31,080 nucleotides of DNA from positions 1 to 31,080 of the IMG/VR virus record IMGVR_UViG_3300018424_000129; one strand, given 5' to 3'. Source of the stretch: a virus. A model generated the notes under the pieces. The model was not told the DNA's origin. It was given only the letters and a program-made list of their open reading frames with translations, and searched no databases. Made by a program: the position numbers and the translations under genes. Shown piece by piece: positions 23,546-30,728 of the stretch. Position 1 is the first letter of the stretch; each line of letters opens with the position of its first letter.

Positions 23546-24204
23546 AAATCTTTCTTGATACAGCAGACACGGATGAAGTCCGTAAGTATTTCCAAACGGG
23601 ACTTGTTGATGGTGTAACGACAAACCCATCTCTTATTCGTAAGAGTGGTCGTGATCCTGAGGATGTATATCAGGAGATGTTTGATATTGGTGTCCGTGAC
23701 ATCAGCATGGAAGTGGTTGGTGAGGTTGGAACAATGTATGATGAAGGACTTCGCCTTGCTGAGAAGTTTGGTGAGTCTGCAACTATTAAATTGCCGTGTA
23801 CTCCTGATGGTTTGCAAGTTTGTCGTCATCTATCCGTAGGGAAAAATATTAAGACAAACGTTACTTTGGTGTTCTCTGTTGCACAGGCATGTATGGCAAT
23901 GAAGGCAGGTGCAACTTACATCTCTCCTTTTGTAGGTCGTTGCAATGACAATTCTTTTAGTGGTGTTGAGCTTGTACGTGCTATTGCTACTACTCGTACA
24001 GTTCATAGCATGAAGACACAGGTGCTTGCAGCATCTCTTCGTGATGCACATCATGTATCACGTTGCTTTATGTACGGTGCTGATGTTGTAACTATGCCTG
24101 GTAAGGTATTTGATGCAATGTATGATAGTGTTCTGACTCGTGAAGGACTTGCTATCTTCCAGCGTGATTATGAAGCATCTTTGGAGGCATTAAACAATGT
24201 ATGA
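23542..24204 (+). CDS. talC: transaldolase, TalC type
   Basis: A 220-residue class I aldolase barrel of the short fructose-6-phosphate aldolase/TalC family: FLDTAD (D6), VTTNPSLI (N28), and ATIKLPCTP with Schiff-base lysine K83, then TYISPFVGR and GADVVTMPG. The enzyme moves a three-carbon unit between sedoheptulose-7-P and glyceraldehyde-3-P. In cyanophages this gene is a well-known auxiliary metabolic gene that supports the pentose phosphate pathway during infection. An AGGAG ribosome site lies at 23532-23536. gnd lies about 6.5 kb downstream and serves the same pathway. Confidence 0.95.
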   Translation: MKIFLDTADTDEVRKYFQTGLVDGVTTNPSLIRKSGRDPEDVYQEMFDIGVRDISMEVVGEVGTMYDEGLRLAEKFGESATIKLPCTPDGLQVCRHLSVGKNIKTNVTLVFSVAQACMAMKAGATYISPFVGRCNDNSFSGVELVRAIATTRTVHSMKTQVLAASLRDAHHVSRCFMYGADVVTMPGKVFDAMYDSVLTREGLAIFQRDYEASLEALNNV

Positions 24205-24379
24205 AGAATTAAATTGCTTTGAGGAAGCACTCAAGCACTTTGGAACCAGAGTCGATGTCATCATTGCTATGGAGATGGCAAAGAGGTTACCTCCAGAGGA
24301 AGCATATCAGCGCATCAAGGATGAACTGAAAGCAGTGAAGAAGTGTCGTAAACAGTTTAATAAGAGCAATGAGTGTTAA
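24197..24379 (+). CDS. hypothetical protein, 60 aa
   Basis: No family recognised. It is almost wholly helical: NCFEEALKHFGTRVDVIIAM and PPEEAYQRIKDELKAVKKCR. Overlaps talC by 8 bases and the next gene by 11, so it is probably translated with them. Confidence 0.7.
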   Translation: MYEELNCFEEALKHFGTRVDVIIAMEMAKRLPPEEAYQRIKDELKAVKKCRKQFNKSNEC

Positions 24380-24644
24380 AATTTATGAGTCACCTGATGG
24401 TGGCAAGACAGTTTATGAACGTGAGATGGGTAGTGATGAACCACGTCGTCAGATCTACCCTGATATTATGAATGAAGTTCAAGCAAACTCTCAATATAAT
24501 GATGGGTGGACACAAGAATTCTATAGGAATCAATGGCCACCTTTTGTTCCTGATGCAATGAAGGAACAATATGAAAATTATCAAGCAGTGCTTGCAGATG
24601 GTTGGGAATTCACTGATGATGGATTCTGGATTAAATGCACTTGA
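24369..24644 (+). CDS. hypothetical protein, 91 aa
   Basis: No family recognised. It starts MSVKIYESPDGGKTVYERE and ends DGWEFTDDGFWIKCT; the alternating aromatics suggest a small beta-rich fold. It ends the early-type group before a late promoter and fiber genes. Confidence 0.72.
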   Translation: MSVKIYESPDGGKTVYEREMGSDEPRRQIYPDIMNEVQANSQYNDGWTQEFYRNQWPPFVPDAMKEQYENYQAVLADGWEFTDDGFWIKCT

Positions 24645-24658
24645 TAAATAAGTAAATA
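24644..24658 (+). promoter_or_regulatory. T4-type late promoter boxes before the collar fibers
   Basis: ATAAATA (24644-24650) and GTAAATA (24652-24658) lie in the 33-base gap before the ATG at 24678. Either can serve as the late -10 element. Expression with virion fibers is expected late. Confidence 0.6.
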
Positions 24659-24677
24659 AAAGGAATATTATTGCGAG

Positions 24678-25241
24678 ATGGCTGCAACATTAACCGCTAC
24701 GGGTATAACTTTTGATGATGGTACTACATTAAGTTCAAAGTATTCTGTATTAGCACAAAATACTGTAAGTGTATTTTATCAAGCATCTGCACCTACTGGG
24801 TGGACAAAAGTAACTGCTCATAATGATAAAGCACTCCGTCTTGTCAGTGGGACAGGTGGAGGTTTTGGATTTGGTGGAACTTCTGGTGCTGGAGGTAATT
24901 CATTTACTACAGTATTCCCAAATACAAACCAAACAGTTAATGTAAATTTTAGTTCAAATGTCCCAGTAAGCGGTACTGTTGGTGGTCACACTTTGACTGT
25001 TTCTGAAATTCCAAACCATACACACAACTCTCAAGTTGGTGGTACTGCAAACGCTTCTAGTGGTGGATCTTCATTCAGAACTCCAGGAAGTAACAACACT
25101 GGAGGAGTTAACTCTCCTGGTGGTCTTGGTAATGCTCACACCCACCCATTCTCTGGATCTATTAACTTTACTGCGACGGGATCTGGAACAATTGATCTCA
25201 GACTTCAGTATATTGACGTAATTCTCTGCTCGTTCGCATGA
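24678..25241 (+). CDS. collar-domain short tail fiber-like protein A, 187 aa
   Basis: ATGITFDDGTTLSSKY, SAPTGWTKVTAHNDKALRLV, LTVSEIPNHTHNS and AHTHPFSGS are the signature of phage tail collar/short fiber proteins; the H-x-H pairs can bind metal as in T4 gp12-type fibers. The end LQYIDVILCSFA is typical of the domain. Gly- and Ser-rich loops in between may vary with host. One base separates it from the paralog that follows. It likely forms a trimer at the virion tail. Confidence 0.85.
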   Translation: MAATLTATGITFDDGTTLSSKYSVLAQNTVSVFYQASAPTGWTKVTAHNDKALRLVSGTGGGFGFGGTSGAGGNSFTTVFPNTNQTVNVNFSSNVPVSGTVGGHTLTVSEIPNHTHNSQVGGTANASSGGSSFRTPGSNNTGGVNSPGGLGNAHTHPFSGSINFTATGSGTIDLRLQYIDVILCSFA

Positions 25242-25242
25242 T

Positions 25243-25818
25243 ATGGCAAGATTAACATCTACTGGAGTCCAATTTGATATTGCAGACTCCGCAAATTCTA
25301 TCAACAGTTTTTATTGGTTGTATCCAGCAGGGACGAAGAAGTTCTTCTTCCAAGCAAATGCTCCCACTGGATGGACTAAGGATGCTACACATAATAACAA
25401 AGCATTGAGGGTTGTATCTGGAACTGGAGGAGGATCTGGTGGTACAACAAACTTTACTACAGTTTTATCATCCACTAGTGGTAATTTAGTTACTTCGGTT
25501 AATGATACATTTACCATTAACTTAGCACCTGGAACTGCAACAAACGTTGGTAATCATACACTAGCACTTACAGAGTTGCCAGATCACACTCACCCTTCAT
25601 TATTTGGACCTACTGGTGGCAGTGGATCCACTCCATTTAGTAATGCTGGTTCAAGACAAGTCAGTGGATCCAATGCTACTGGTGGTATGAATGAGAGTTC
25701 AGGTGGTGGAGCACACAATCACCCCTTCTCTGGATCAGTTACGATTAATAGTAACACTCAAACTGGAATCAACCTAGCGGTGACATATGTTGATGTTATA
25801 TTATGCTCATTAAACTAA
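25243..25818 (+). CDS. collar-domain short tail fiber-like protein B, 191 aa
   Basis: Paralog of the protein before it: ANAPTGWTKDATHNNKALRV, LALTELPDHTHPS, AHNHPFSGS and end TYVDVILCSLN. The two share the start, the H-x-H sites and the last strand but differ in the loops, where the first has more Gly-Phe. Tandem fibers with conserved frames and divergent loops suggest two receptor specificities or a heteromer. Confidence 0.85.
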   Translation: MARLTSTGVQFDIADSANSINSFYWLYPAGTKKFFFQANAPTGWTKDATHNNKALRVVSGTGGGSGGTTNFTTVLSSTSGNLVTSVNDTFTINLAPGTATNVGNHTLALTELPDHTHPSLFGPTGGSGSTPFSNAGSRQVSGSNATGGMNESSGGGAHNHPFSGSVTINSNTQTGINLAVTYVDVILCSLN

Positions 25819-25821
25819 ATA
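25815..25821 (+). promoter_or_regulatory. T4-type late promoter box CTAAATA
   Basis: CTAAATA overlaps the stop of collar fiber B and lies 30 bases before ATG 25852. It is identical to the box before 281. A nearby ATACTAAATTA looks similar but lacks the exact box. Confidence 0.6.
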
Positions 25822-25851
25822 TGTTATACTAAATTAATTAAGTGAATTGTT

Positions 25852-26187
25852 ATGGCACAAATTAAACCAGGAAATTATTGTCCACTTATCAAAAAAGACT
25901 GCATTGGTCTCAAGTGTGCATGGTACACTCAAATTAGAGGTATGAATCCACAGACTGGTGAACCTGTTGATGAATGGGGATGTGCAATTACTTGGTTGCC
26001 AATGCTAACCATTGAAAATTCACAGCAACAAAGATCTACAGGTGCTGCTGTTGAATCATTTAGAAATGAGATGGTAAAGGCAAATGAGAGTAACATCAAT
26101 GTTCTCTCTGCTGCTGCTCAAATGTTACACCAAGCGAGCGAAGGTAAAATTTTAACAGCTGATGTAAGAGAGGTATCAGAGGAATGA
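25852..26187 (+). CDS. hypothetical protein with N-terminal Cys cluster, 111 aa
   Basis: I do not recognise a named family. Residues 9-44 have four Cys (CPLIKKDCIGLKCAWY and later WGCAITW) that could bind metal; the rest is helical (AVESFRNEMVKANESNINVL). It lies behind a late-type box and directly after two fibers, and overlaps the next gene by ATGA, so a virion or assembly role is possible. Confidence 0.72.
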   Translation: MAQIKPGNYCPLIKKDCIGLKCAWYTQIRGMNPQTGEPVDEWGCAITWLPMLTIENSQQQRSTGAAVESFRNEMVKANESNINVLSAAAQMLHQASEGKILTADVREVSEE

Positions 26188-26999
26188 AACGATTTACTTT
26201 AATTGAAGCAGATAGATATATCTCTATCGATAATGTCGGTATCTGGTTTACTCCAGATAACTGGCCTTTTGCTGACATTGAACATCTTTGGGCGATCCAA
26301 TGGCATGATAATGGAACACCAGAAGGAACTGGTGAGGTGGAATATGATTCTGGAGATGTTCCTAACACTCCCGCAACACGTTCTCTGATTGAGCGTTATG
26401 TAGATCATTGGACTGTGGAGAAGAATAAACAGGAAGAAGAGAAGCGTCTCAAAGAAGAAGAAGAGAAGAGACAAGCACTCTCATGGCATGAGGCAATGAG
26501 AGAACTTGAATCTCAGATGGAAGAGATGCAACAAAGACATGAGCAATCTCTTGATTCTATGAGAGAAGATCATGATAAGCAGATGGAAAAGGTTCATCAA
26601 CGTGTTGCAGAAGCGCATGAGAATCTCTTTTATGGAAATGAGCAGATTAGAGGCAATCTGACTGAGAGTGAGAAGGCATTTGAATTTGAGAATGGATATG
26701 ACAATCTGACAATCTTTGAAGAGAATGCTGATCCATCTCTCTTTGATGATATTGTAGATGAGAATCATTTTAAAGTTGATTCTGTAGATGCTGTTGACGT
26801 TGATGACATTAACATGGAATCTCTGCTCACACCAGAAGAAATAAAACCAGAAGAATCTTTGAACGGATTTGATGATATTGATTTAAATCTTCTTGACAGC
26901 GAATTCAACCTTGAGTTATTATTTGAAGAAGATGCTTCAGAGCAAGTTGTATCTGAAATCGAACAGTTAATTGCAGAAGACGAAGAAACCACCCGATAA
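26184..26999 (+). CDS. coiled-coil protein with acidic C-terminus, 271 aa
   Basis: Three parts are seen. Residues 1-75 are a globular, Trp-rich domain (VGIWFTPDNWPFADIEHLWAI). Residues about 80-145 are a charged coiled coil (EEEKRLKEEEEKRQALSWHE and EMQQRHEQSLDSMREDHDKQ). The remainder is strongly acidic and low in basic residues. The order and neighbours suggest a fiber-associated or assembly protein. Two bases separate it from the following oxygenase. No function assigned. Confidence 0.72.
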   Translation: MKRFTLIEADRYISIDNVGIWFTPDNWPFADIEHLWAIQWHDNGTPEGTGEVEYDSGDVPNTPATRSLIERYVDHWTVEKNKQEEEKRLKEEEEKRQALSWHEAMRELESQMEEMQQRHEQSLDSMREDHDKQMEKVHQRVAEAHENLFYGNEQIRGNLTESEKAFEFENGYDNLTIFEENADPSLFDDIVDENHFKVDSVDAVDVDDINMESLLTPEEIKPEESLNGFDDIDLNLLDSEFNLELLFEEDASEQVVSEIEQLIAEDEETTR

Positions 27000-27001
27000 G
27001 A

Positions 27002-28159
27002 ATGAATCAAAAATTGACAGAGGACAATTATATAATTGTCCCTAACTTTATATCATCAGCAAGAGCAACAGAATTAGCACAAAAGTTTAAAGAATACACT
27101 GAGAGGTATGATTTATCATCAGACCCTCAGGTTCCAGGATCGGATGCAAAGTTCGATTACATACCATTTGTAGAATTGTTGGTAGAGAAGACCACCACAG
27201 TGTCACAACTGATTGGGGAGTCTGTTTTACCAACATATTCTTATGCAAGAATATACAAAGAGGGTAATGAACTCCCTGCACATGTAGATAAACCTCAGTG
27301 TGAGATCTCTCTTACTGTAAATTTGGATTGTAGTGAGATATGGAACATCTGGATTGAGTCTCCAGATGGTAGGAGGAATGAGGTATCTTTATGTCCAGGC
27401 GATGCCATGCTTTATCTTGGTATGGTTGGGAGACATGGAAGAGAACCATTTGAAGGTGAGTCATGCACTCAAGTATTCTTGCATTATGTGAGGACAAACG
27501 GACCATACTTTAAGTATTATTTTGATAAAGATCATCGTTACGCTGATGATAAAGTGAAGGCCAAAACAACCCCAATAATTAATGCTACACCAAGTAGTGA
27601 GTCACCACTGTCAAAATATATCAAGGTATATGATAACGTTCTTGATATGGACGATTGTAATTTAATTCTTGGTGAGTATTCTAATGCTAATGAATGGGCA
27701 TCAGCAATGACTGGTCAAGGTGTTGAGAATAGAGAAGTTCGCAATTGTGATACTATTCCTATCTCAAATCAGGAGATTTTGGAAGCGAATATTGATGTGA
27801 GGAAACAAATAGACTCTATGCTATTCAAAAAGGTAAACAGCATAGCACAGAGATATATCTCAGACTTCCCATCATGCTTCCTTAAATCTGATAGTGGTTA
27901 TGACTTGTTGAGGTATGAGGTTGGTGGTTATTATGGTCAACATACTGATAGTTTTAAAGAACAAATGAGGACCATATCAATCTCAATTAACTTAAATGAT
28001 GATTATGTTGGTGGTAACATGGCATTCTTTGATAGGGAGATACAGATAAGAGGTGGGATGGGTTCTGCCATTGTATTCCCATCTAACTTCATGTATCCAC
28101 ATGAGATCATGCCCGTTGAAGAGGGAACACGATATTCCATTGTGACTTGGTTGACTTGA
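27002..28159 (+). CDS. two-domain 2OG-Fe(II) oxygenase, 385 aa
   Basis: The C-terminal domain is a full prolyl-4-hydroxylase-like unit: VGGYYGQHTDSFKEQMRTIS (H314-x-D316), FPSNFMYPHEIMPVEEGTRY (H367, R377). The N-terminal domain has LPAHVDKPQCEISLTVNL (H94-x-D96) and a Gly-Asp loop (PGDAMLYLG) with GRHGREPF as a possible distal His, a second oxygenase fold that is less complete. Such double-domain proteins may hydroxylate long protein repeats, with the first domain in substrate binding. It is the last gene of the fiber block, so fiber or collar proteins are possible substrates (inference). Confidence 0.82.
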   Translation: MNQKLTEDNYIIVPNFISSARATELAQKFKEYTERYDLSSDPQVPGSDAKFDYIPFVELLVEKTTTVSQLIGESVLPTYSYARIYKEGNELPAHVDKPQCEISLTVNLDCSEIWNIWIESPDGRRNEVSLCPGDAMLYLGMVGRHGREPFEGESCTQVFLHYVRTNGPYFKYYFDKDHRYADDKVKAKTTPIINATPSSESPLSKYIKVYDNVLDMDDCNLILGEYSNANEWASAMTGQGVENREVRNCDTIPISNQEILEANIDVRKQIDSMLFKKVNSIAQRYISDFPSCFLKSDSGYDLLRYEVGGYYGQHTDSFKEQMRTISISINLNDDYVGGNMAFFDREIQIRGGMGSAIVFPSNFMYPHEIMPVEEGTRYSIVTWLT

Positions 28160-28184
28160 CACATTGGATCTGATTTTATAGAAT
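28156..28184 (+). promoter_or_regulatory. sigma70 promoter TTGACA-17-TAGAAT
   Basis: A consensus -35 TTGACA at 28156-28161, a spacer of 17, and -10 TAGAAT at 28179-28184, 21 bases before the ATG at 28206. This is the best -35 in the window with the right spacing and marks the start of an early-type block. Confidence 0.75.
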
Positions 28185-28205
28185 AGTAAAACAAACGAGA
28201 GTATT

Positions 28206-28430
28206 ATGGCACTATCCCAGTCTGTTGAAGAATCTTTGAATGATGCTGAGTCTGCACTTAGGAATGCGCTAGCATATGCTGCGCGTCAAGAAAAACCATA
28301 TGTGTGCAGTGCCATTGCAGAGATGGTTCAGAAGATCGATACTATCAAAACCATGGATGGTATCTTTGATAAATTGGAGAACCGCATGGAGGGTGATTCT
28401 GGGATGTGGGGACCGAAGATTGACGAGTAA
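28206..28430 (+). CDS. hypothetical protein, 74 aa
   Basis: No named family. Mostly helical: SVEESLNDAESALRNALAYA and ICAM-free helices through MVQKIDTIKTMDGIFDKLEN; ends MWGPKIDE. A regular helix-turn-helix bundle may be present. It is the first gene of the promoter at 28156. Likely an early small protein; role unknown. Confidence 0.75.
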   Translation: MALSQSVEESLNDAESALRNALAYAARQEKPYVCSAIAEMVQKIDTIKTMDGIFDKLENRMEGDSGMWGPKIDE

Positions 28431-28476
28431 ACCTTAATAAATCATTACACAAACATAAATTAAACATTAAGGATGA

Positions 28477-28504
28477 TTGATTTGCACCTAGATGCTGTTA
28501 GAAT
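28477..28504 (+). promoter_or_regulatory. sigma70-like extended -10 promoter
   Basis: TTGATT (28477-28482), 16 bases, TAGAAT (28499-28504) with TGT before it. A GAGG ribosome site at 28521-28524 and ATG 28532 follow. The 100-base gap from 28431 holds nothing else convincing. Confidence 0.55.
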
Positions 28505-28531
28505 ATCCTCACACACCAAAGAGGTTTGTTA

Positions 28532-28744
28532 ATGATCAACCTTCATCAGCGATTCAACCACTATCTTCACACCAATAGGAAGACTGATCTTCAAGACATC
28601 AATGAGAGGATTGTTGGTTATGGATGGACTGACGATGGATCTGATTTGACTGGATATTACATCCAAACAGAAAACTATCGTCTTTACTACAATCTCAAAG
28701 AAGAGTTTAAATTCAAAGAAGCATTCAAATCGATGACTAGATAG
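28532..28744 (+). CDS. hypothetical protein, 70 aa
   Basis: It begins MINLHQRFNHYLHTNRKTDL; ATG 28532 is chosen over TTG 28526 because GAGG lies 7 bases upstream. Aromatic and charged residues alternate in GYYIQTENYRLYYNLKEEF. No family recognised. Likely early. Confidence 0.7.
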   Translation: MINLHQRFNHYLHTNRKTDLQDINERIVGYGWTDDGSDLTGYYIQTENYRLYYNLKEEFKFKEAFKSMTR

Positions 28745-28762
28745 TATAGACACAATGATGTA

Positions 28763-29242
28763 ATGGATTCTGATTTACTTGATCTCTATAAGAAGGGAAT
28801 TAAAACCAAACAAGAGATCGAAGAAGATTATATACAACGACAGAATGCTGTCCAAAAGTTTAAGCAGGAGACCTATCTAAAGACAGGTCTCCTTTGTTTA
28901 GCATTGACAAAAGACTATAGAAGAGAATCATATTGGGTGCTTCAAAGAACATTGGAGCAAGAAGGTGAGTCTCTTGAGTCAAAATACAAGAAGAGGGAGT
29001 TAGATAACAACCTCGATCTGGGCGCATTCATCATGGATTGTGACAATAGGAAGTATTTTAAAATACTTCAAATCACTGAAGATGATGAACCACAAATACA
29101 TGCATTTGTTGATTTTACAGATGGCATGGTATATAAACCGAGATCATCTACCTCTGCTAATAGGAAGTTGGGGTGGGACATGGACCTCTGCATCAGAGTG
29201 GCAGATTGGAGAGGTTTTTACTTAAACAAAGACCCAGATTGA
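28763..29242 (+). CDS. hypothetical protein, 159 aa
   Basis: No family recognised. The first 50 residues are helical (GIKTKQEIEEDYIQRQNAVQ); the second half has a beta-like stretch FKILQITEDDEPQIHAFVDF. A perfect 9-base hairpin followed by TTGTTT lies within the coding region at 28866-28893 and may act on the RNA. No strong ribosome site is visible. Confidence 0.7.
   Translation: MDSDLLDLYKKGIKTKQEIEEDYIQRQNAVQKFKQETYLKTGLLCLALTKDYRRESYWVLQRTLEQEGESLESKYKKRELDNNLDLGAFIMDCDNRKYFKILQITEDDEPQIHAFVDFTDGMVYKPRSSTSANRKLGWDMDLCIRVADWRGFYLNKDPD
28866..28893 (+). terminator. intragenic terminator-like hairpin
   Basis: AGGAGACCT (28866-28874) pairs perfectly with AGGTCTCCT (28885-28893) around a 10-base loop, followed by TTGTTT. 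It is inside the reading frame of the gene at 28763, where it codes QETYLKTGLL. Stem length and the T-rich tail are terminator-like; an attenuator or RNA-processing site is also possible. Confidence 0.4.
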
Positions 29243-29253
29243 GGAGATCTAAC

Positions 29254-29628
29254 ATGGGAATGTTTGACACAATTTACAACAACTTTGACATTGGACCAGG
29301 ATTTACTAATAAGGAGTTACAAACTAAATCATTTGAGTCTTTTATGGGGTCTTTTTGGTTAGATCCTTTGGGAAGATTGTATGAGATTGATTATAGTGGA
29401 ACTCATGACTTTGAGGAGACTCCACTCGATGAAAGCAAACCTTGGACTGGATTTAGATGGATTCCTAATGGTAGTCGTGGTGTAGTTCGTCCTATGGACT
29501 ATTGGGGAACAGCAGTTGTATATCCTGCAACGTGGGATGCACACTATGCACCATTCCCTGAATGTAGATTATATTTTCGTAATGGAGTTGTTGAGGTAGT
29601 TACCCACATTAATAAATGCAAGGGTTGA
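29254..29628 (+). CDS. hypothetical protein, 124 aa
   Basis: ATG 29254 (MGMFDTIYNNFDIGPGFTNK) with GAGGAG at 29241-29246 is chosen over a longer frame beginning at 29173. It is rich in Trp, Gly and Pro (WTGFRWIPNGSRGVVRPMDY), suggesting a beta fold. Similar short MGMFDTI proteins seem common in cyanophages; function unknown. Confidence 0.75.
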   Translation: MGMFDTIYNNFDIGPGFTNKELQTKSFESFMGSFWLDPLGRLYEIDYSGTHDFEETPLDESKPWTGFRWIPNGSRGVVRPMDYWGTAVVYPATWDAHYAPFPECRLYFRNGVVEVVTHINKCKG

Positions 29629-29634
29629 CACCCA

Positions 29635-29643
29635 TGCTATGAT
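29635..29643 (+). promoter_or_regulatory. weak extended -10 promoter candidate TGCTATGAT
   Basis: TG (29635), C and TATGAT (29638-29643) form an extended -10 located 23 bases before ATG 29666. A TTGACA at 29625 is only 7 bases away, so it is not the matching -35. Support rests on the -10 alone. Confidence 0.35.
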
Positions 29644-29665
29644 GTGGTCATTGCTATGGAGAGTT

Positions 29666-29893
29666 ATGCAACCTTGGGAACTCATCGAATATCGTTTAAA
29701 GGAAATTGAAGACCGTATTGAACAAATACGTGATGACATTAAATTATGGAAACCAAAAAATTGGGAATCATATTATGAATCTGGTGTTGGCAGCGACAAA
29801 GATTCACAACGACTCTACAATCTCAAAGAACAACGTTACTATGACATGAGAGCACAACTTGATGCTGACCATCGACGCATGACTGACAAATGA
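29666..29893 (+). CDS. small coiled-coil-like protein, 75 aa
   Basis: ATG 29666 (MQPWELIEYRLKEIEDRIEQ) is preferred over ATGs up to 27 bases upstream, which lie in the -10 region of the candidate promoter. The chain has heptad-like helices and ends DHRRMTDK. The stop overlaps the next ATG (ATGA). Unknown function. Confidence 0.68.
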   Translation: MQPWELIEYRLKEIEDRIEQIRDDIKLWKPKNWESYYESGVGSDKDSQRLYNLKEQRYYDMRAQLDADHRRMTDK

Positions 29894-30057
29894 AGACAAC
29901 ATTTACTGTTGATGATGATGGAATTCTTCACATTCCCGAATATATGCTTAAGGATTTGGGTTGGGAAGAAGGTGACCTATTAGAATGGGTAGAGAATGAT
30001 GATGGATCATTCTTGTTGAGAAAACCTACAGAGGAACAAAATGACTCCAAATCTTAA
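29890..30057 (+). CDS. AbrB/MazE-like swapped-hairpin protein, 55 aa
   Basis: The pattern TFTVDDDGILHIPEYML, then LGWEEGDLLEW, then DGSFLLRKP follows the AbrB/MazE DNA-binding fold: 'D-x-x-G-hydrophobic-x-I-P' then 'L-G-hydrophobic-x-x-G-D-x-hydrophobic-x-hydrophobic'. Such proteins are dimeric transcription regulators or antitoxins. No toxin-like partner (PemK/VapC type) is evident next to it; the next gene is 72 residues without known motifs. Starts by ATGA on the previous gene and overlaps the next by 17 bases. Confidence 0.7.
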   Translation: MKTTFTVDDDGILHIPEYMLKDLGWEEGDLLEWVENDDGSFLLRKPTEEQNDSKS

Positions 30058-30259
30058 CCACCATCAATGGAAGTTGATTTTTACTGCTGTTCGCAAGCAA
30101 CAGCATAGGCATCTTCCCGATAGCAAATGGTACAACGAACACGCAGTCATTCTAAATGAGATCTATGATCTTGCATTTAGTGAGAACTATATTGATAACC
30201 CAATTGTAGATGTAAGTGACTCCAAGAAGGATTGGGACGAGTTCTGGGATGCACTGTAA
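30041..30259 (+). CDS. hypothetical protein, 72 aa
   Basis: No family recognised. It begins MTPNLNHHQWKLIFTAVRKQ and ends with an acidic KKDWDEFWDAL. It follows the AbrB-like gene by overlap, so it is the position where a toxin partner would be looked for, but no toxin motif can be seen. Confidence 0.7.
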   Translation: MTPNLNHHQWKLIFTAVRKQQHRHLPDSKWYNEHAVILNEIYDLAFSENYIDNPIVDVSDSKKDWDEFWDAL

Positions 30260-30363
30260 TGGAACACATCTTTATATTTGGATTTGCTATTCTGTTGGGA
30301 ATTGGCATGGAGTCAACACTACCAGTTAAAAAAGCAAAGTATGGCACACCAAAAAGACGCTAG
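30259..30363 (+). CDS. small membrane peptide, 34 aa
   Basis: ATG 30259 overlaps the previous stop by one base. Residues 4-17 (IFIFGFAILLGIGM) form a short hydrophobic segment and the end is basic (KKAKYGTPKRR). Probably a small membrane-inserted phage protein; its shortness keeps it uncertain. Overlaps the next gene by 23 bases. Confidence 0.5.
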   Translation: MEHIFIFGFAILLGIGMESTLPVKKAKYGTPKRR

Positions 30364-30481
30364 AGTACCTTTAGTAATTACTTTAGGTGTGCTAGGATTG
30401 TGTGTAATTGGCATCATTGTTGCTGGTTACTTCCACGGGCACATGGATTTACCTAAAGTATTGGAGAATACATTTAAATGA
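30341..30481 (+). CDS. small single-pass membrane protein, 46 aa
   Basis: ATG 30341 (MAHQKDARVPLVITLGVLGL) begins a protein with one clear membrane helix through VIGIIVAGYF and a short hydrophilic tail. It ends by ATGA overlap with the next gene. A longer upstream start (30278) would read through the previous gene and is not chosen. Confidence 0.62.
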   Translation: MAHQKDARVPLVITLGVLGLCVIGIIVAGYFHGHMDLPKVLENTFK

Positions 30482-30723
30482 CTGTACCTCTTTTTATTGA
30501 AGAACCACTTACTTGGAAGAAGATCGAAGTACCTTACGAGATTGTCCAGTATTGTGATATGACAACATTTTATGCAGATCGTGAGGATTTGCGTTATATT
30601 GATTGTGTGTGGATGCATATGGGATACTATGGAGTTCCCAAACATGTAATGAAGGCACATAGAGATGAGTTTTATAGTGATACCAAGACAAAAGTACCTC
30701 AAATAGCACCCCTTTTTGAATAG
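30478..30723 (+). CDS. hypothetical protein, 81 aa
   Basis: No family recognised. It contains EPLTWKKIEVPYEIVQYC, CVWMHMGYYGVPKHVM and a C-terminal QIAPLFE. Aromatic-rich and probably globular. Lies 5 bases before gnd. Confidence 0.72.
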   Translation: MTVPLFIEEPLTWKKIEVPYEIVQYCDMTTFYADREDLRYIDCVWMHMGYYGVPKHVMKAHRDEFYSDTKTKVPQIAPLFE

Positions 30724-30728
30724 ATACA

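Noticed and set aside
28473-28532. 19-residue frame MIDLHLDAVRISSHTKEVC
   Set aside because: The AAGG lies almost against the ATG and the frame overlaps a good promoter; too short to support as a gene.
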